From: JBEISR01 sp044371425
GTDB lineage: Bacteria; Planctomycetota; Planctomycetia; Pirellulales; Pirellulaceae
Assembly (NCBI GenBank): GCA_044371425.1
Contig: JBILTR010000017.1
Location: 1 to 64,000, forward strand
DNA length: 64,000 nt
Reading direction: 5' to 3'
Below the pieces are notes generated by a model. That model did not search any database, was not told where the DNA came from, and saw nothing but the letters and a program-made list of their open reading frames with translations. Made by a program: the position numbers and the translations under genes. Shown here in pieces: positions 18,312-25,993 of this stretch. The stretch's first letter is position 1. Each line of letters starts with the position of its first letter.

Positions 18312-20741
18312 ATGTCGACGATCTCCAGGCTGTTTCTGACGAAAGGCTCCATTCTGATTGGTTTGGCCATGTGGCTTGGAATACTGCATGGTTCCTCCTT
18401 GGCTCAGGGGTTCCTGATCGATCAGTCGGCCGGAGAGGCTCACCATCGACTGCCTCGTCCGTGGCCGCCTCATCCCCCCTTTCCTCCCCATCCTCCGTTG
18501 CCACCACCTCCCCCGCCTCCGCCGATGATCCAGTATGGCATCAAGTCGCTGGAGATCGACGCTCAGATCCGCAACTCCGTCGCTCAAATCTCCTTGAGTC
18601 AAACCTTCATCAATGAAGGATCGCGGGTGATTGAAGCGAAGTGTCTTTTCCCGATGCAGCCCGGTGCGGTGGTGCAGGATGTTTCGATGTTGGTTGATGG
18701 GAAGGAGCTGGCGGGTCAGCTTTTATCGAGCGACGAGGCGCAGCGCATCTACCAGGGGCATCTGCAGCGGATGCGCGACCCAGCGCTAGTCCAGTGGGTA
18801 GGTCATGGGCTGCTGGAAACCAGTGTCTTCCCGATTCCTCCGGGCGAGGAGCGAACGGTGACGCTGCGGTACACGGAGCTTCTTGAGTCATCCGACGGAT
18901 TGCTGCAGTGGCAGGTCCCGCTCCGCGCCAGCAGCTATTCCCTCAAGCCGATGGAGAAGGTTCGGCTGACCGCATTCATCGAGCAGGATCAACCGCTGGG
19001 AAGCATCTATTCGCCGACGCATTCGGTGACGACGGAAAAGCACACGGCGCAGTCGGCCACCGTGCGTTTGGAATCGCATCAAACGGTTCCCAAGTCAAAT
19101 TTCCGATTGCTTCTGTCCACCGGCAAGCATTCCAGACTGGCGGATTGGCTAGCCTACCATCCTGCATCTGAGGAGCCTGGTTACTTTCTGATGCTCTTTC
19201 ATCCCGACCAAGCAGCCTTTGCCGACCCCAAGTTGGCCGAGGCGGCTAAGGTTCCGAAGGATGTGGTTCTGCTGCTGGACAAGTCGGGGAGCATGCGTGG
19301 CGGCAAGATCGACCAGGCGCGGCAGGCGCTGCTGGAGGTGCTGGAAGATCTATCGCCTGAGGATCGCTATGGCATCGTCGTCTACGATCAGGTGGCCAGC
19401 ACCTTTCGCCCTGCATTGGTGGAGAAGTCGGATGCAACGTCGCTGGAGAGCGCCCGTGGCTTCATCCGTTCATTGGCCGCCTCTGGATCGACCAACATGG
19501 AGATGGGGCTGCGCGATGCACTGGCGATGCTGGAGAAATCGGATCGCCCCGGATACGTAGTCCATTTGTCGGATGGGGTGCCAACGATCGGCCAGCGCGA
19601 TCCTCGCAAAATCGCCGCTCAGGCCTTGCAATGGAACAGCCGCAAAGTGCGCATGTTCTCTTTTGGCGTCGGTCATGATGTCAACAGTCGATTGCTGAAC
19701 CAGTTGAGCCGTGATGGACGGGGCAAGACCTACTTTGTGGCTCCCGAGGAGCCGATCGAGGCATCGGTGTCGGCGCTTTCGCAGAGGCTGGGACAGCCCG
19801 CGCTGAGCGATATACGTTGGGAGTTGCGGGATGATGCCGGCAAGGTGCTGACGTTGAGCGAAGTGGAACCGGCGCAGATCTACGATCTTTTCCAGGGAGA
19901 CCAGGCGACGATCGTGGGGCGTTACCAAGGTACGGGCCAAGTCCAGCTGGTGGTGCGAGGCAACGTCGCAGGTGAGAACAAGGAGTGGACCGAACCGATC
20001 GACTTGACCTTGCCGCAGCGCCCGCAGGACAACGCCTTCATCGCGCCCCTTTGGGCTTCGCGTCGAGTCGCTTCGCTGATCGATGAGATCGATCTGGAGG
20101 GACAGACACCAGAGCGAGTCAAACTGCTGGTCGATCTGGCCAAACGCTATGGCATCCTGACCGAGTACACCGCTTTTTTGGCGGATGAGACAGCGCCGGG
20201 GGCTTCCCCGGTCGATCGGGAGTCCCGCGTCGTCGAGGAACTGAAGCGGCTTGGGGAGGAATCGGGGCAGCTGGGATTCCAGCAGCGCGCTGGGAACCGC
20301 AAGAGCCTCGAGGCGGACAATCTTTCGGAAGCAATGGCTGCGCAAAGCAGTTCTTTGCAGCGAGGACTTGCTGCCAAAGCGAGCTCGGGAAGGCCGCCCG
20401 GTGGCCCAGCGGGAGGCGCCGCCGGTGGGTTGGGCGGATTGGCGTTACCTAGTGCGCCCGGCGCTCCAGCACCTGCGGACTCGGCCACTCCCCGTAGCAC
20501 CATCGATGCGCCTTCGCTTCCCATTGTGCAGTCGGGCGACCGCGCCTTCTTCCAGAAGGATGGCCAATGGGTCGACTCCCAATTGATCGATCAGCTCCCC
20601 AAGGAATGGACCAGCATCGCGAGGTTCAGCGAGCCCTACTTCCAGCTTCTTTCGAAGCATCGCGATGCGCTGGAAGGTGTGCTGGAGGTGGAGCTTCCGG
20701 TGCTGGTGCGGCTGGATGGGAAGGTGTACCGGATTGAATGA
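18312..20741 (+). CDS. VIT and VWA domain-containing exported protein
   Basis: Protein of 809 residues. The signal peptide covers about 1-31 (ISRLFLTKGSILIGLAMWLG, ending SSLAQ). A strikingly Pro-rich linker with His (about 48-71) precedes a VIT domain at about 75-205, the inter-alpha-trypsin-inhibitor type beta domain with SQTFINEGSRVIEAKCLFPM. A von Willebrand A domain follows at about 316-490, with an intact MIDAS: DKSGSM giving Asp323, Ser325 and Ser327. The C-terminal part includes a Gly/Ala/Pro-rich low-complexity linker near 695-740 and a short terminal globular segment. Such proteins bind other proteins or metal at the cell surface, and function here is unknown. There is no obvious partner ATPase nearby. 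Confidence 0.92.
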   Translation: MSTISRLFLTKGSILIGLAMWLGILHGSSLAQGFLIDQSAGEAHHRLPRPWPPHPPFPPHPPLPPPPPPPPMIQYGIKSLEIDAQIRNSVAQISLSQTFINEGSRVIEAKCLFPMQPGAVVQDVSMLVDGKELAGQLLSSDEAQRIYQGHLQRMRDPALVQWVGHGLLETSVFPIPPGEERTVTLRYTELLESSDGLLQWQVPLRASSYSLKPMEKVRLTAFIEQDQPLGSIYSPTHSVTTEKHTAQSATVRLESHQTVPKSNFRLLLSTGKHSRLADWLAYHPASEEPGYFLMLFHPDQAAFADPKLAEAAKVPKDVVLLLDKSGSMRGGKIDQARQALLEVLEDLSPEDRYGIVVYDQVASTFRPALVEKSDATSLESARGFIRSLAASGSTNMEMGLRDALAMLEKSDRPGYVVHLSDGVPTIGQRDPRKIAAQALQWNSRKVRMFSFGVGHDVNSRLLNQLSRDGRGKTYFVAPEEPIEASVSALSQRLGQPALSDIRWELRDDAGKVLTLSEVEPAQIYDLFQGDQATIVGRYQGTGQVQLVVRGNVAGENKEWTEPIDLTLPQRPQDNAFIAPLWASRRVASLIDEIDLEGQTPERVKLLVDLAKRYGILTEYTAFLADETAPGASPVDRESRVVEELKRLGEESGQLGFQQRAGNRKSLEADNLSEAMAAQSSSLQRGLAAKASSGRPPGGPAGGAAGGLGGLALPSAPGAPAPADSATPRSTIDAPSLPIVQSGDRAFFQKDGQWVDSQLIDQLPKEWTSIARFSEPYFQLLSKHRDALEGVLEVELPVLVRLDGKVYRIE

Positions 20742-20775
20742 GCGGACAAAGAGGGAGAGGTTTTCTGATAAAACT

Positions 20776-20808
20776 GGGGTGGCCGGTCGCTAGGTGCCGG
20801 CCATCCCC
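20776..20808 (+). terminator. GC-rich hairpin, possible terminator after VIT/VWA gene
   Basis: The left arm GGGGTGGCCGG (20776-20786) pairs with the right arm CCGGCCATCCCC (20797-20808) with one bulged base and a ten-base loop. It lies 35 bases after the VIT/VWA stop and 24 bases before the glycosidase start. The tail is TGTTCCTCC, a weak U tract, so it could act as terminator or attenuator. Confidence 0.45.
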
Positions 20809-20832
20809 TGTTCCTCCGGAAGGAATCTCCCG

Positions 20833-21885
20833 ATGCTCTCGTGCCATACCCGTCGTCTGCCTGTTTCGCTTTTGCTGACCTCCTTCCTGCTCGCCCTGGT
20901 CGCAGCCGAGATGCCAGGCGCCAGGCTGCATGGCCAAACCCCGACTGGCTGGGAGCTGTTGGGTCGAGGCGTCAACTACGGGAACATGCTGGAAGCTCCC
21001 ACCGAAGGCGAATGGGGCCTTCGATTCGACGATCGCTGGCCGGAGCAGATCCGGCAGGCAGGGTTCGATACGGTGCGGCTGCCCGTGCGCTGGTCGACTC
21101 ATGCCGACCCGAATCCTCCTTACCGAATCGATCCTGCTTTCCTGGAACGTGTCCAGTCCATCATCGATCGCAATCTGCAGCAGAACCTTCGGGTTGTTGT
21201 CAATCTGCATCATTACGAAGAGCTATTCGCCGATCCCCAGGGACATCGCGAACGTTTCCTGGCGATCTGGAAGCAGCTCTCCGAGGCCTTCCAGTCGGCT
21301 CCCGCGAATCTCTACCTGGAACCGCTCAATGAGCCGCATGACAAACTGCAGGGGGAGCTTTGGAATGAACTACTGGTAGAAGTGCTGTCGGTGATTCGTC
21401 CCAAGCATCCTGACCGATGGGTCGTCGCCGGCCCTGACTTCTGGAGCAATGTATCGGCGCTGCCGCGACTGAAGTTCCCCGAGAAGGATCGACGGCTGAT
21501 CGTCACCGTCCACTACTACCTACCCTTTGCCTTTACCCACCAGGGGGCTCCCTGGAATCAGCCCATCTTGCCGACGGGGCTGAACTGGGACGGGACTGCC
21601 GAGCAGCAGAAGGCGATGGACGACGATTTCAAGCTGGTGATCGACTGGGCCACGAAAGCGGACCGACCGGTCTACATCGGAGAGTTTGGTGCCTATGAGA
21701 AAGCGCCGCTGGAATCCCGCGCGCGGTGGACTCAGGCAGTTCGGGAACGCTGTGAGAAGCACCAGATGGGATGGAGTTACTGGGAGTTGGCTTCCGGCTT
21801 TGGGATCCTCGATCCAGCCACCCTCAAGTGGCGCGAACCTCTGCTCCACGCTTTGCTCCCTCCAGCCCAGCGAGACGGTCGATGA
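20833..21885 (+). CDS. Secreted glycoside hydrolase family 5 (cellulase-like)
   Basis: Enzyme of 350 residues. ATG 20833 follows GGAAGGA and starts a clean signal peptide (LPVSLLLTSFLLALVAAEMP). The TIM-barrel motifs are VNYGNMLEAPTEGEWG, FDTVRLPVRWSTHAD, VVVNLHHYEELF, YLEPLNEPHD with acid/base Glu167, VTVHYYLPFAFTHQG and VYIGEFGAYEK with nucleophile Glu284. This is the standard GH5 order, so it should cleave a beta-linked glucan or mannan outside the cytoplasm. Substrate is not determined. No carbohydrate-binding module is present. It is followed after 13 bases by nnrE, with which it is probably co-transcribed. Confidence 0.92.
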   Translation: MLSCHTRRLPVSLLLTSFLLALVAAEMPGARLHGQTPTGWELLGRGVNYGNMLEAPTEGEWGLRFDDRWPEQIRQAGFDTVRLPVRWSTHADPNPPYRIDPAFLERVQSIIDRNLQQNLRVVVNLHHYEELFADPQGHRERFLAIWKQLSEAFQSAPANLYLEPLNEPHDKLQGELWNELLVEVLSVIRPKHPDRWVVAGPDFWSNVSALPRLKFPEKDRRLIVTVHYYLPFAFTHQGAPWNQPILPTGLNWDGTAEQQKAMDDDFKLVIDWATKADRPVYIGEFGAYEKAPLESRARWTQAVRERCEKHQMGWSYWELASGFGILDPATLKWREPLLHALLPPAQRDGR

Positions 21886-21898
21886 CCAGGAGGAAGCG

Positions 21899-22597
21899 AT
21901 GGCGCTAAGACTTTCCGTTGCGCTTTCCCGTCAAGTCGACCGGATCGCGATCGAGCGGTTCGGGATGTCCGGACTGGTGCTGATGGAGAACGCAGGTCGT
22001 GGGGTGGCCGATCGACTGCTGCCAGTCGCCTCGGGCTCCAAACCGATCGTCATTCTCTGTGGCACGGGCAACAACGGGGGAGATGGGCTGGTCGTCGCGC
22101 GGCACCTCCTGTTCGCTCAACTGCCCGTTGCGATCTGGATCATGGGGAGCATCGAAAAGCTGGCACCCGACGCGCTGACCAACTACCAGATACTGCAGCG
22201 AACTGGGGTGGTGGTGGGGAAAGCGGAGGAGCGATTCCTCTCTCTTAGGCAAGAGATTCAGGATGCCGACATCCTTGTCGATGCCATGCTGGGAACAGGT
22301 GCCCGAGGGGCCCCACGGGGTGTGATGGCCGATGCGATCCTCGAAACGAATCGTGCGGATGCCCTCCGCGTTGCGATCGATCTTCCTAGCGGACTGGATG
22401 CCGATACCGGCAGATCGCATCCGCCAACGTTCGTGGCCGATCGCACCTACACATTCGTGGCCGCCAAAACCGGGTTCGATCATCCCCAAGCCCAGGGCTA
22501 CCTGGGAGCGGTGGAGGTGCTGCCAATCGGCATCCCTTCCCAGGTGCTGGACCTCGCCATGAAGACCGACCTCGGTCTTGCTGCTGGGGCTCCCTGA
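21899..22597 (+). CDS. nnrE: NAD(P)H-hydrate epimerase
   Basis: Repair enzyme of 232 residues that interconverts the R and S forms of hydrated NAD(P)H so that a dehydratase can restore the cofactor. The YjeF N-terminal fold is visible: AIERFGMSGLVLMENAGRGV, then ILCGTGNNGGDGLVVARHL, DILVDAMLGTG and AIDLPSGLDADTG. The ATG at 21899 has AGGAGG six bases upstream; a longer frame would run under the glycosidase. Many bacteria fuse this domain to the dehydratase, but here the dehydratase gene (nnrD) is separate at 37400. Cytoplasmic. Confidence 0.93.
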   Translation: MALRLSVALSRQVDRIAIERFGMSGLVLMENAGRGVADRLLPVASGSKPIVILCGTGNNGGDGLVVARHLLFAQLPVAIWIMGSIEKLAPDALTNYQILQRTGVVVGKAEERFLSLRQEIQDADILVDAMLGTGARGAPRGVMADAILETNRADALRVAIDLPSGLDADTGRSHPPTFVADRTYTFVAAKTGFDHPQAQGYLGAVEVLPIGIPSQVLDLAMKTDLGLAAGAP

Positions 22598-22718
22598 AAC
22601 GCAACTGGGTGTCGACAACCGATTGCGATACTCGATCCCTAGCCGTTCGGTGACCGTGACTCCACCGAAAAAAAATCGAGTGAGAGTCGATACTACGCGC
22701 ACCATCCGCAAGGGTGGA

Positions 22719-22734
22719 CTGAGTACGAGTACGA
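22719..22734. repeat. Copy of CTGAGTACGAGTACGA dispersed repeat
   Basis: This 16-base sequence is identical to 13758-13773. Both copies lie in gene-free DNA and contain tandem GAGTAC units. This suggests a short dispersed repeat family, not a protein motif. Confidence 0.45.
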
Positions 22735-22794
22735 CGGAGAGTGTCGGGGAGTTGGAAGATCGATGGGAGGCAGTCCCGCCGGGCAATTCGGGTT

Positions 22795-22830
22795 TGTGAG
22801 TCGATCTGGGACGGCCAGAATCGACTCACA
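22795..22830. terminator. Perfect 11-bp hairpin between convergent genes
   Basis: TGTGAGTCGAT (22795-22805) and ATCGACTCACA (22820-22830) are perfectly complementary around a 14-base loop. The structure sits between the nnrE stop and the stop of the lipoprotein gene on the other strand, where a shared terminator would be expected. It has no T tract on either side, so a factor-independent terminator is unlikely; a protein-binding or RNA-stability element is an alternative. Confidence 0.35.
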
Positions 22831-22852
22831 TACCCCGAAGATCGTTGCCAAC

Positions 22853-23266
22853 TTAGAAGTCCGCTGTCTCGATGTACTGGATATTTTCACCGGCGGACTC
22901 GGGTACTACGAAATCCTTGGTGACCGTTTCCAGCCCAATGTCGACATCCTGTTCGATCGCGTTGAAGATCTGCTTGCCACTGTAGAACATCGGAACCTGT
23001 TTGCCGTCATAGCCGGCAATTCGGACCCGGTATCGTCCAGGAAGCAGTCCATCGTCGGGATTGGCCGACGAATCGTACTTGCCATCCTTGATGACGTACT
23101 GGCGTACCTGACCACTGGCGATCGTGACGTCGGGAGTGAAGGTCACTTCGCCCGCTGGAACTGGCGTTCCCTTGAAAGTCACCGACCCGGAGATTTGTCC
23201 GGTCGGTGCCTTGCTGGAGCAACCGACGCTGGCAAGCAGCAACCCTAGCAGAAGTAGACGCGTCAT
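22853..23266 (-). CDS. Small lipoprotein with carboxypeptidase-regulatory-like fold
   Basis: Protein of 137 residues. Start ATG 23266 overlaps the DUF1559 stop in an ATGA arrangement. The N-terminus LLLLGLLLASVGCSS is a lipoprotein signal with a lipobox-like site at the Cys. The mature part begins with ISGSVTFKGTPVPAGEVTF, the beta-sandwich opening of carboxypeptidase-regulatory-like domains, and has DGLLPGRYRVRIAGYDG as the classic G-x-Y segment. These small lipoproteins are very often encoded directly after DUF1559 genes in planctomycetes. The role is unknown; probably anchored on the periplasmic side of a membrane. Confidence 0.85.
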   Translation of the reverse strand: MTRLLLLGLLLASVGCSSKAPTGQISGSVTFKGTPVPAGEVTFTPDVTIASGQVRQYVIKDGKYDSSANPDDGLLPGRYRVRIAGYDGKQVPMFYSGKQIFNAIEQDVDIGLETVTKDFVVPESAGENIQYIETADF

Positions 23267-24360
23267 TCGCCACCCCAATCTACCCCAAGCGACTCACCAT
23301 CGGCAGGATTGCAAAGCCGCTGGAAAGTGACGACGTTGATGTTGCCCGAGAGCATCGAGACACTTCCGTCGGCAAATCCAGTGACCATGACCGGTCCGTG
23401 CATCGCCTGGGGCCGTCGCCAATCGCAGCCAGTATCGAAGGTGCCTACCTGAATGCCGCCCGGATTGCGAACGCCGTTGAAGGGATTCCGGAAGTTCGGA
23501 TCGGATCGCGGACCAGGACCAGCAGCGTAGTTGGCTGGATTGCGCAAGGTCGGATCGATCACCGGGCAATCCCACCAGGTGTAGCCGCGATTGACTTCCG
23601 TAGCCGTTCCATTGACCGTGTCGAGATTGCTTGCCGTGGGGGCACCATCAACCCAAGGGCTGAAGGTCCCGTGGCGACCACCTCGCGACCAGATACTGAA
23701 GGTGAAGGAACCGGTCGAAAGGTTGGGCGTTCGGCCGCGAGCCGGGAAATCGAATCCGTAGCAAGCCGCCTGCCGTTCGACGCTGAAAATCGTGTTGGTC
23801 AGACCATCGATGACGTAGGCCAGCTTGGCATTGGGCTGGGTGGGGTGACCGTTGTTGAAGGTCACCGTGCACAACTGGGCGTTGATGGCGTACGTAGTCC
23901 CGCCGTAGGGCGTGGTGCCGATGTTCGTGCGGGCGTTGTTGAGCGCCAGCGCTTTGCCAGTGAAAACAGCCGAGGACAGGGTCACATCCTCTGGACAGGC
24001 GAAGGTCGGAACTCCAAAGGTTCTTGCTTCCCAACTGATTCCATTGGCCTGGTTGTAGATCGAATTCTGCTCCAGGTAAGGCAGTATCATGTAGTGCCCC
24101 GAGGCGAGGATCGCCGGCCTCGCGCCAGCGCCGGTGCCTTTTGCATGGGTCCAAGGAGGCAACGTCTTGAAGGCGCTCTCAAAATTGAGCGCCGCAAGGG
24201 TCAGCTGCTTGACGTTGTTCTGGCACTGAGCTCGCCTGGCGGCGGCTCGAGCCGACTGCACGGCTGGCAGCAATAGACCAACCAAAATTCCAATGATTGC
24301 GATCACCACCAGCAGTTCCACCAATGTGAACGCACGATGGCCCGCACGTCGAATGTTCAT
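23263..24360 (-). CDS. DUF1559 domain protein with type II pseudopilin N-terminus
   Basis: Protein of 365 residues. Residues 7-40 are a prepilin-like leader: GHRAFTLVELLVVIAIIGIL, with the F-T-L-V-E-L core cut by prepilin peptidase after Ala. The body carries the DUF1559 fold (QSARAAARRAQCQNNVKQL, then LNFESAFKTLPPW) and ends with the family's H-x9-DG motif, here HGPVMVTGFADGSVSML. ATG 24360 is supported by GGGGAG upstream. Planctomycetes encode large numbers of these proteins, thought to be exported surface or pseudopilus-like components. It is coupled by a four-base overlap to the lipoprotein gene. Confidence 0.94.
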   Translation of the reverse strand: MNIRRAGHRAFTLVELLVVIAIIGILVGLLLPAVQSARAAARRAQCQNNVKQLTLAALNFESAFKTLPPWTHAKGTGAGARPAILASGHYMILPYLEQNSIYNQANGISWEARTFGVPTFACPEDVTLSSAVFTGKALALNNARTNIGTTPYGGTTYAINAQLCTVTFNNGHPTQPNAKLAYVIDGLTNTIFSVERQAACYGFDFPARGRTPNLSTGSFTFSIWSRGGRHGTFSPWVDGAPTASNLDTVNGTATEVNRGYTWWDCPVIDPTLRNPANYAAGPGPRSDPNFRNPFNGVRNPGGIQVGTFDTGCDWRRPQAMHGPVMVTGFADGSVSMLSGNINVVTFQRLCNPADGESLGVDWGGE

Positions 24361-24870
24361 CAAAGACTCTCCCCACTACGAATGAAAGATCGATGAAGAC
24401 CAGGAAAAGACGAAAAAAGAAGAAATCCAATACATCGGATCCCAGACTAACTTAAAACCTGGCTTGAGGGCAACAGAACTACCATAAACTGTCGCGACTT
24501 GACCGGAAAAAAATCCGCCAGAGAGCTCGAGGGTTTTTCGCACCCTGCGAGTTGGGGTCGTTCTGTTGGCTTCTGAGCTTCGCTTGCATTCTCCTGTCCG
24601 ATCGATCGATTTGCCGGCGAGGTTTGAGCCGCCCGGTGGCTTCGGTGGGAGGGAACAGCAGGGAAACAAGGCGAAGCGGCAAACCGCGATCAGCGCATCG
24701 GTCCCGCCGTGTCGATGGCCATGCGACATTCCAATGAACATTAGAATGTCGCACGGACGCGATGGGTGGGTTGCCCTCATTCAATCGGTCCGCTGCGTTG
24801 AGGAGGAGCCGACGGCAATCGATGCGGCAGGCCGAGTGAGATTCTATCGACCGGTTGTTCTCTAGATCGA
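24361..24870. other. Gene-free gap with inverted repeat
   Basis: About 510 bases between the DUF1559 start and the FtsY stop. A perfect 10-base inverted repeat sits at 24722-24753. The remainder shows nothing coding. The DUF1559 promoter should lie in the part near 24370-24480, which is comparatively A/T-rich. Confidence 0.45.
24722..24753. repeat. Perfect 10-bp inverted repeat in intergenic DNA
   Basis: TGCGACATTC (24722-24731) pairs with GAATGTCGCA (24744-24753) around a 12-base loop. It lies about 120 bases downstream of the ftsY stop. There is no T tract, so it is more likely an operator-like or REP-like palindrome than a terminator. Confidence 0.45.
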
Positions 24871-25983
24871 TCAGTTTTCGTCCAGATCGAACAGCGCCCG
24901 AGTGAACGACTCGGGATCAAACTCGGCGAAATCTGGAAGTTTTTCTCCCAGCCCCACAAACTTCACAGGGAGGCCGAACTGTTTCAGGATGGGAACCACC
25001 ACACCCCCTTTGGCGCTTCCGTCCAGTTTGGCCAGCACGATGCCGGTGCAGCCGGCGGCATCCGAAAATCCTTTGGCCTGACTGAGTGCATTCTGACCGG
25101 CCGTGGCATCCAGGACCAGCAGCACCTCATGGGGTGCTCCTTCGATCTGCTTGCCGATGACGCGACGGATCTTCTCCAGCTGCTGCATCAGGTTGACTTG
25201 GGTCTGCAATCTTCCAGCGGTATCGAGAATGCAGACGTCGTACTGTCCGTCTCGCGCCTGGACGCACGCGCGATGAGCGACGGCAGCTGGATCGCTTCCC
25301 TGATCCCCGAGAACGATGTCGCATCCGATTCGTTCGGACCAGATTTTGAGTTGTTCGACGGCGGCAGCGCGGAAGGTATCCCCAGCCCCAAGCAGCACTC
25401 GTTTTCCTTGGCGTGTCAGTCGGTACGCCAGTTTGGCGATCGAGGTGGTTTTTCCTGAGCCATTGACGCCGACGACGAGAATGACGGTCGTGCCGGAGGC
25501 TGCCTGGGCCAAAGGCGACCTGTCCTTCTGCATCGTATCGCGAAGTTCCTGGCGAAGGGTTTCCAGCAGTTCCTCTTGATCGACCTTGCGCCCTCGATAG
25601 TCTTTCTGGACTCGATCGCGAATCTGCCTAGCAACGGGCGCCCCCATATCGCTTTTGACTAGCAGCGCGAAGAGTTCTTCGAGAAACGCTTCATCCACCA
25701 GTCTCCCTTCACTCTTGAAGAGATCTCGAATGTCGGTCTTCAGCCATTGCCGCGTCTTGCTGAGGGCGCCTTTCAGCCAGCGCCAGCCTCCCTTGGGTGG
25801 ATCTTGAGGCTGGTCATCCCCGGAATCGCCGCCATCGCCACTGGATCCTCCCCCTCCTCCCGGTCCTTCCGGGATCGACGCTTCGAGAGGGGTCGCTTCC
25901 TTGCGTTCCTCTGCCTCCGGGCGTTCCTGAGGGGGCTGGGTGTCCTGGGACTTCTTGCGATTCCAAAAATTTCCGAATGGCAT
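24871..25983 (-). CDS. ftsY: Signal recognition particle receptor FtsY
   Basis: Membrane-targeting GTPase of 370 residues that receives the SRP-ribosome complex at the inner membrane. An acidic, Gly/Pro-rich A region (1-65) is followed by the four-helix N domain (about 70-150). G motifs: GVNGSGKTT at 172-180, DTFRAAA at 202-208, DTAGR at 254-258 and a TKLD-equivalent AKLDGSAKGG near 325. The C-terminal GLGEKLPDFAEFDPESF is characteristic of FtsY. It follows the ABC-F gene by ten bases on the same strand, so the two are likely one operon. Confidence 0.97.
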   Translation of the reverse strand: MPFGNFWNRKKSQDTQPPQERPEAEERKEATPLEASIPEGPGGGGGSSGDGGDSGDDQPQDPPKGGWRWLKGALSKTRQWLKTDIRDLFKSEGRLVDEAFLEELFALLVKSDMGAPVARQIRDRVQKDYRGRKVDQEELLETLRQELRDTMQKDRSPLAQAASGTTVILVVGVNGSGKTTSIAKLAYRLTRQGKRVLLGAGDTFRAAAVEQLKIWSERIGCDIVLGDQGSDPAAVAHRACVQARDGQYDVCILDTAGRLQTQVNLMQQLEKIRRVIGKQIEGAPHEVLLVLDATAGQNALSQAKGFSDAAGCTGIVLAKLDGSAKGGVVVPILKQFGLPVKFVGLGEKLPDFAEFDPESFTRALFDLDEN

Positions 25984-25993
25984 GATGGGTCGG

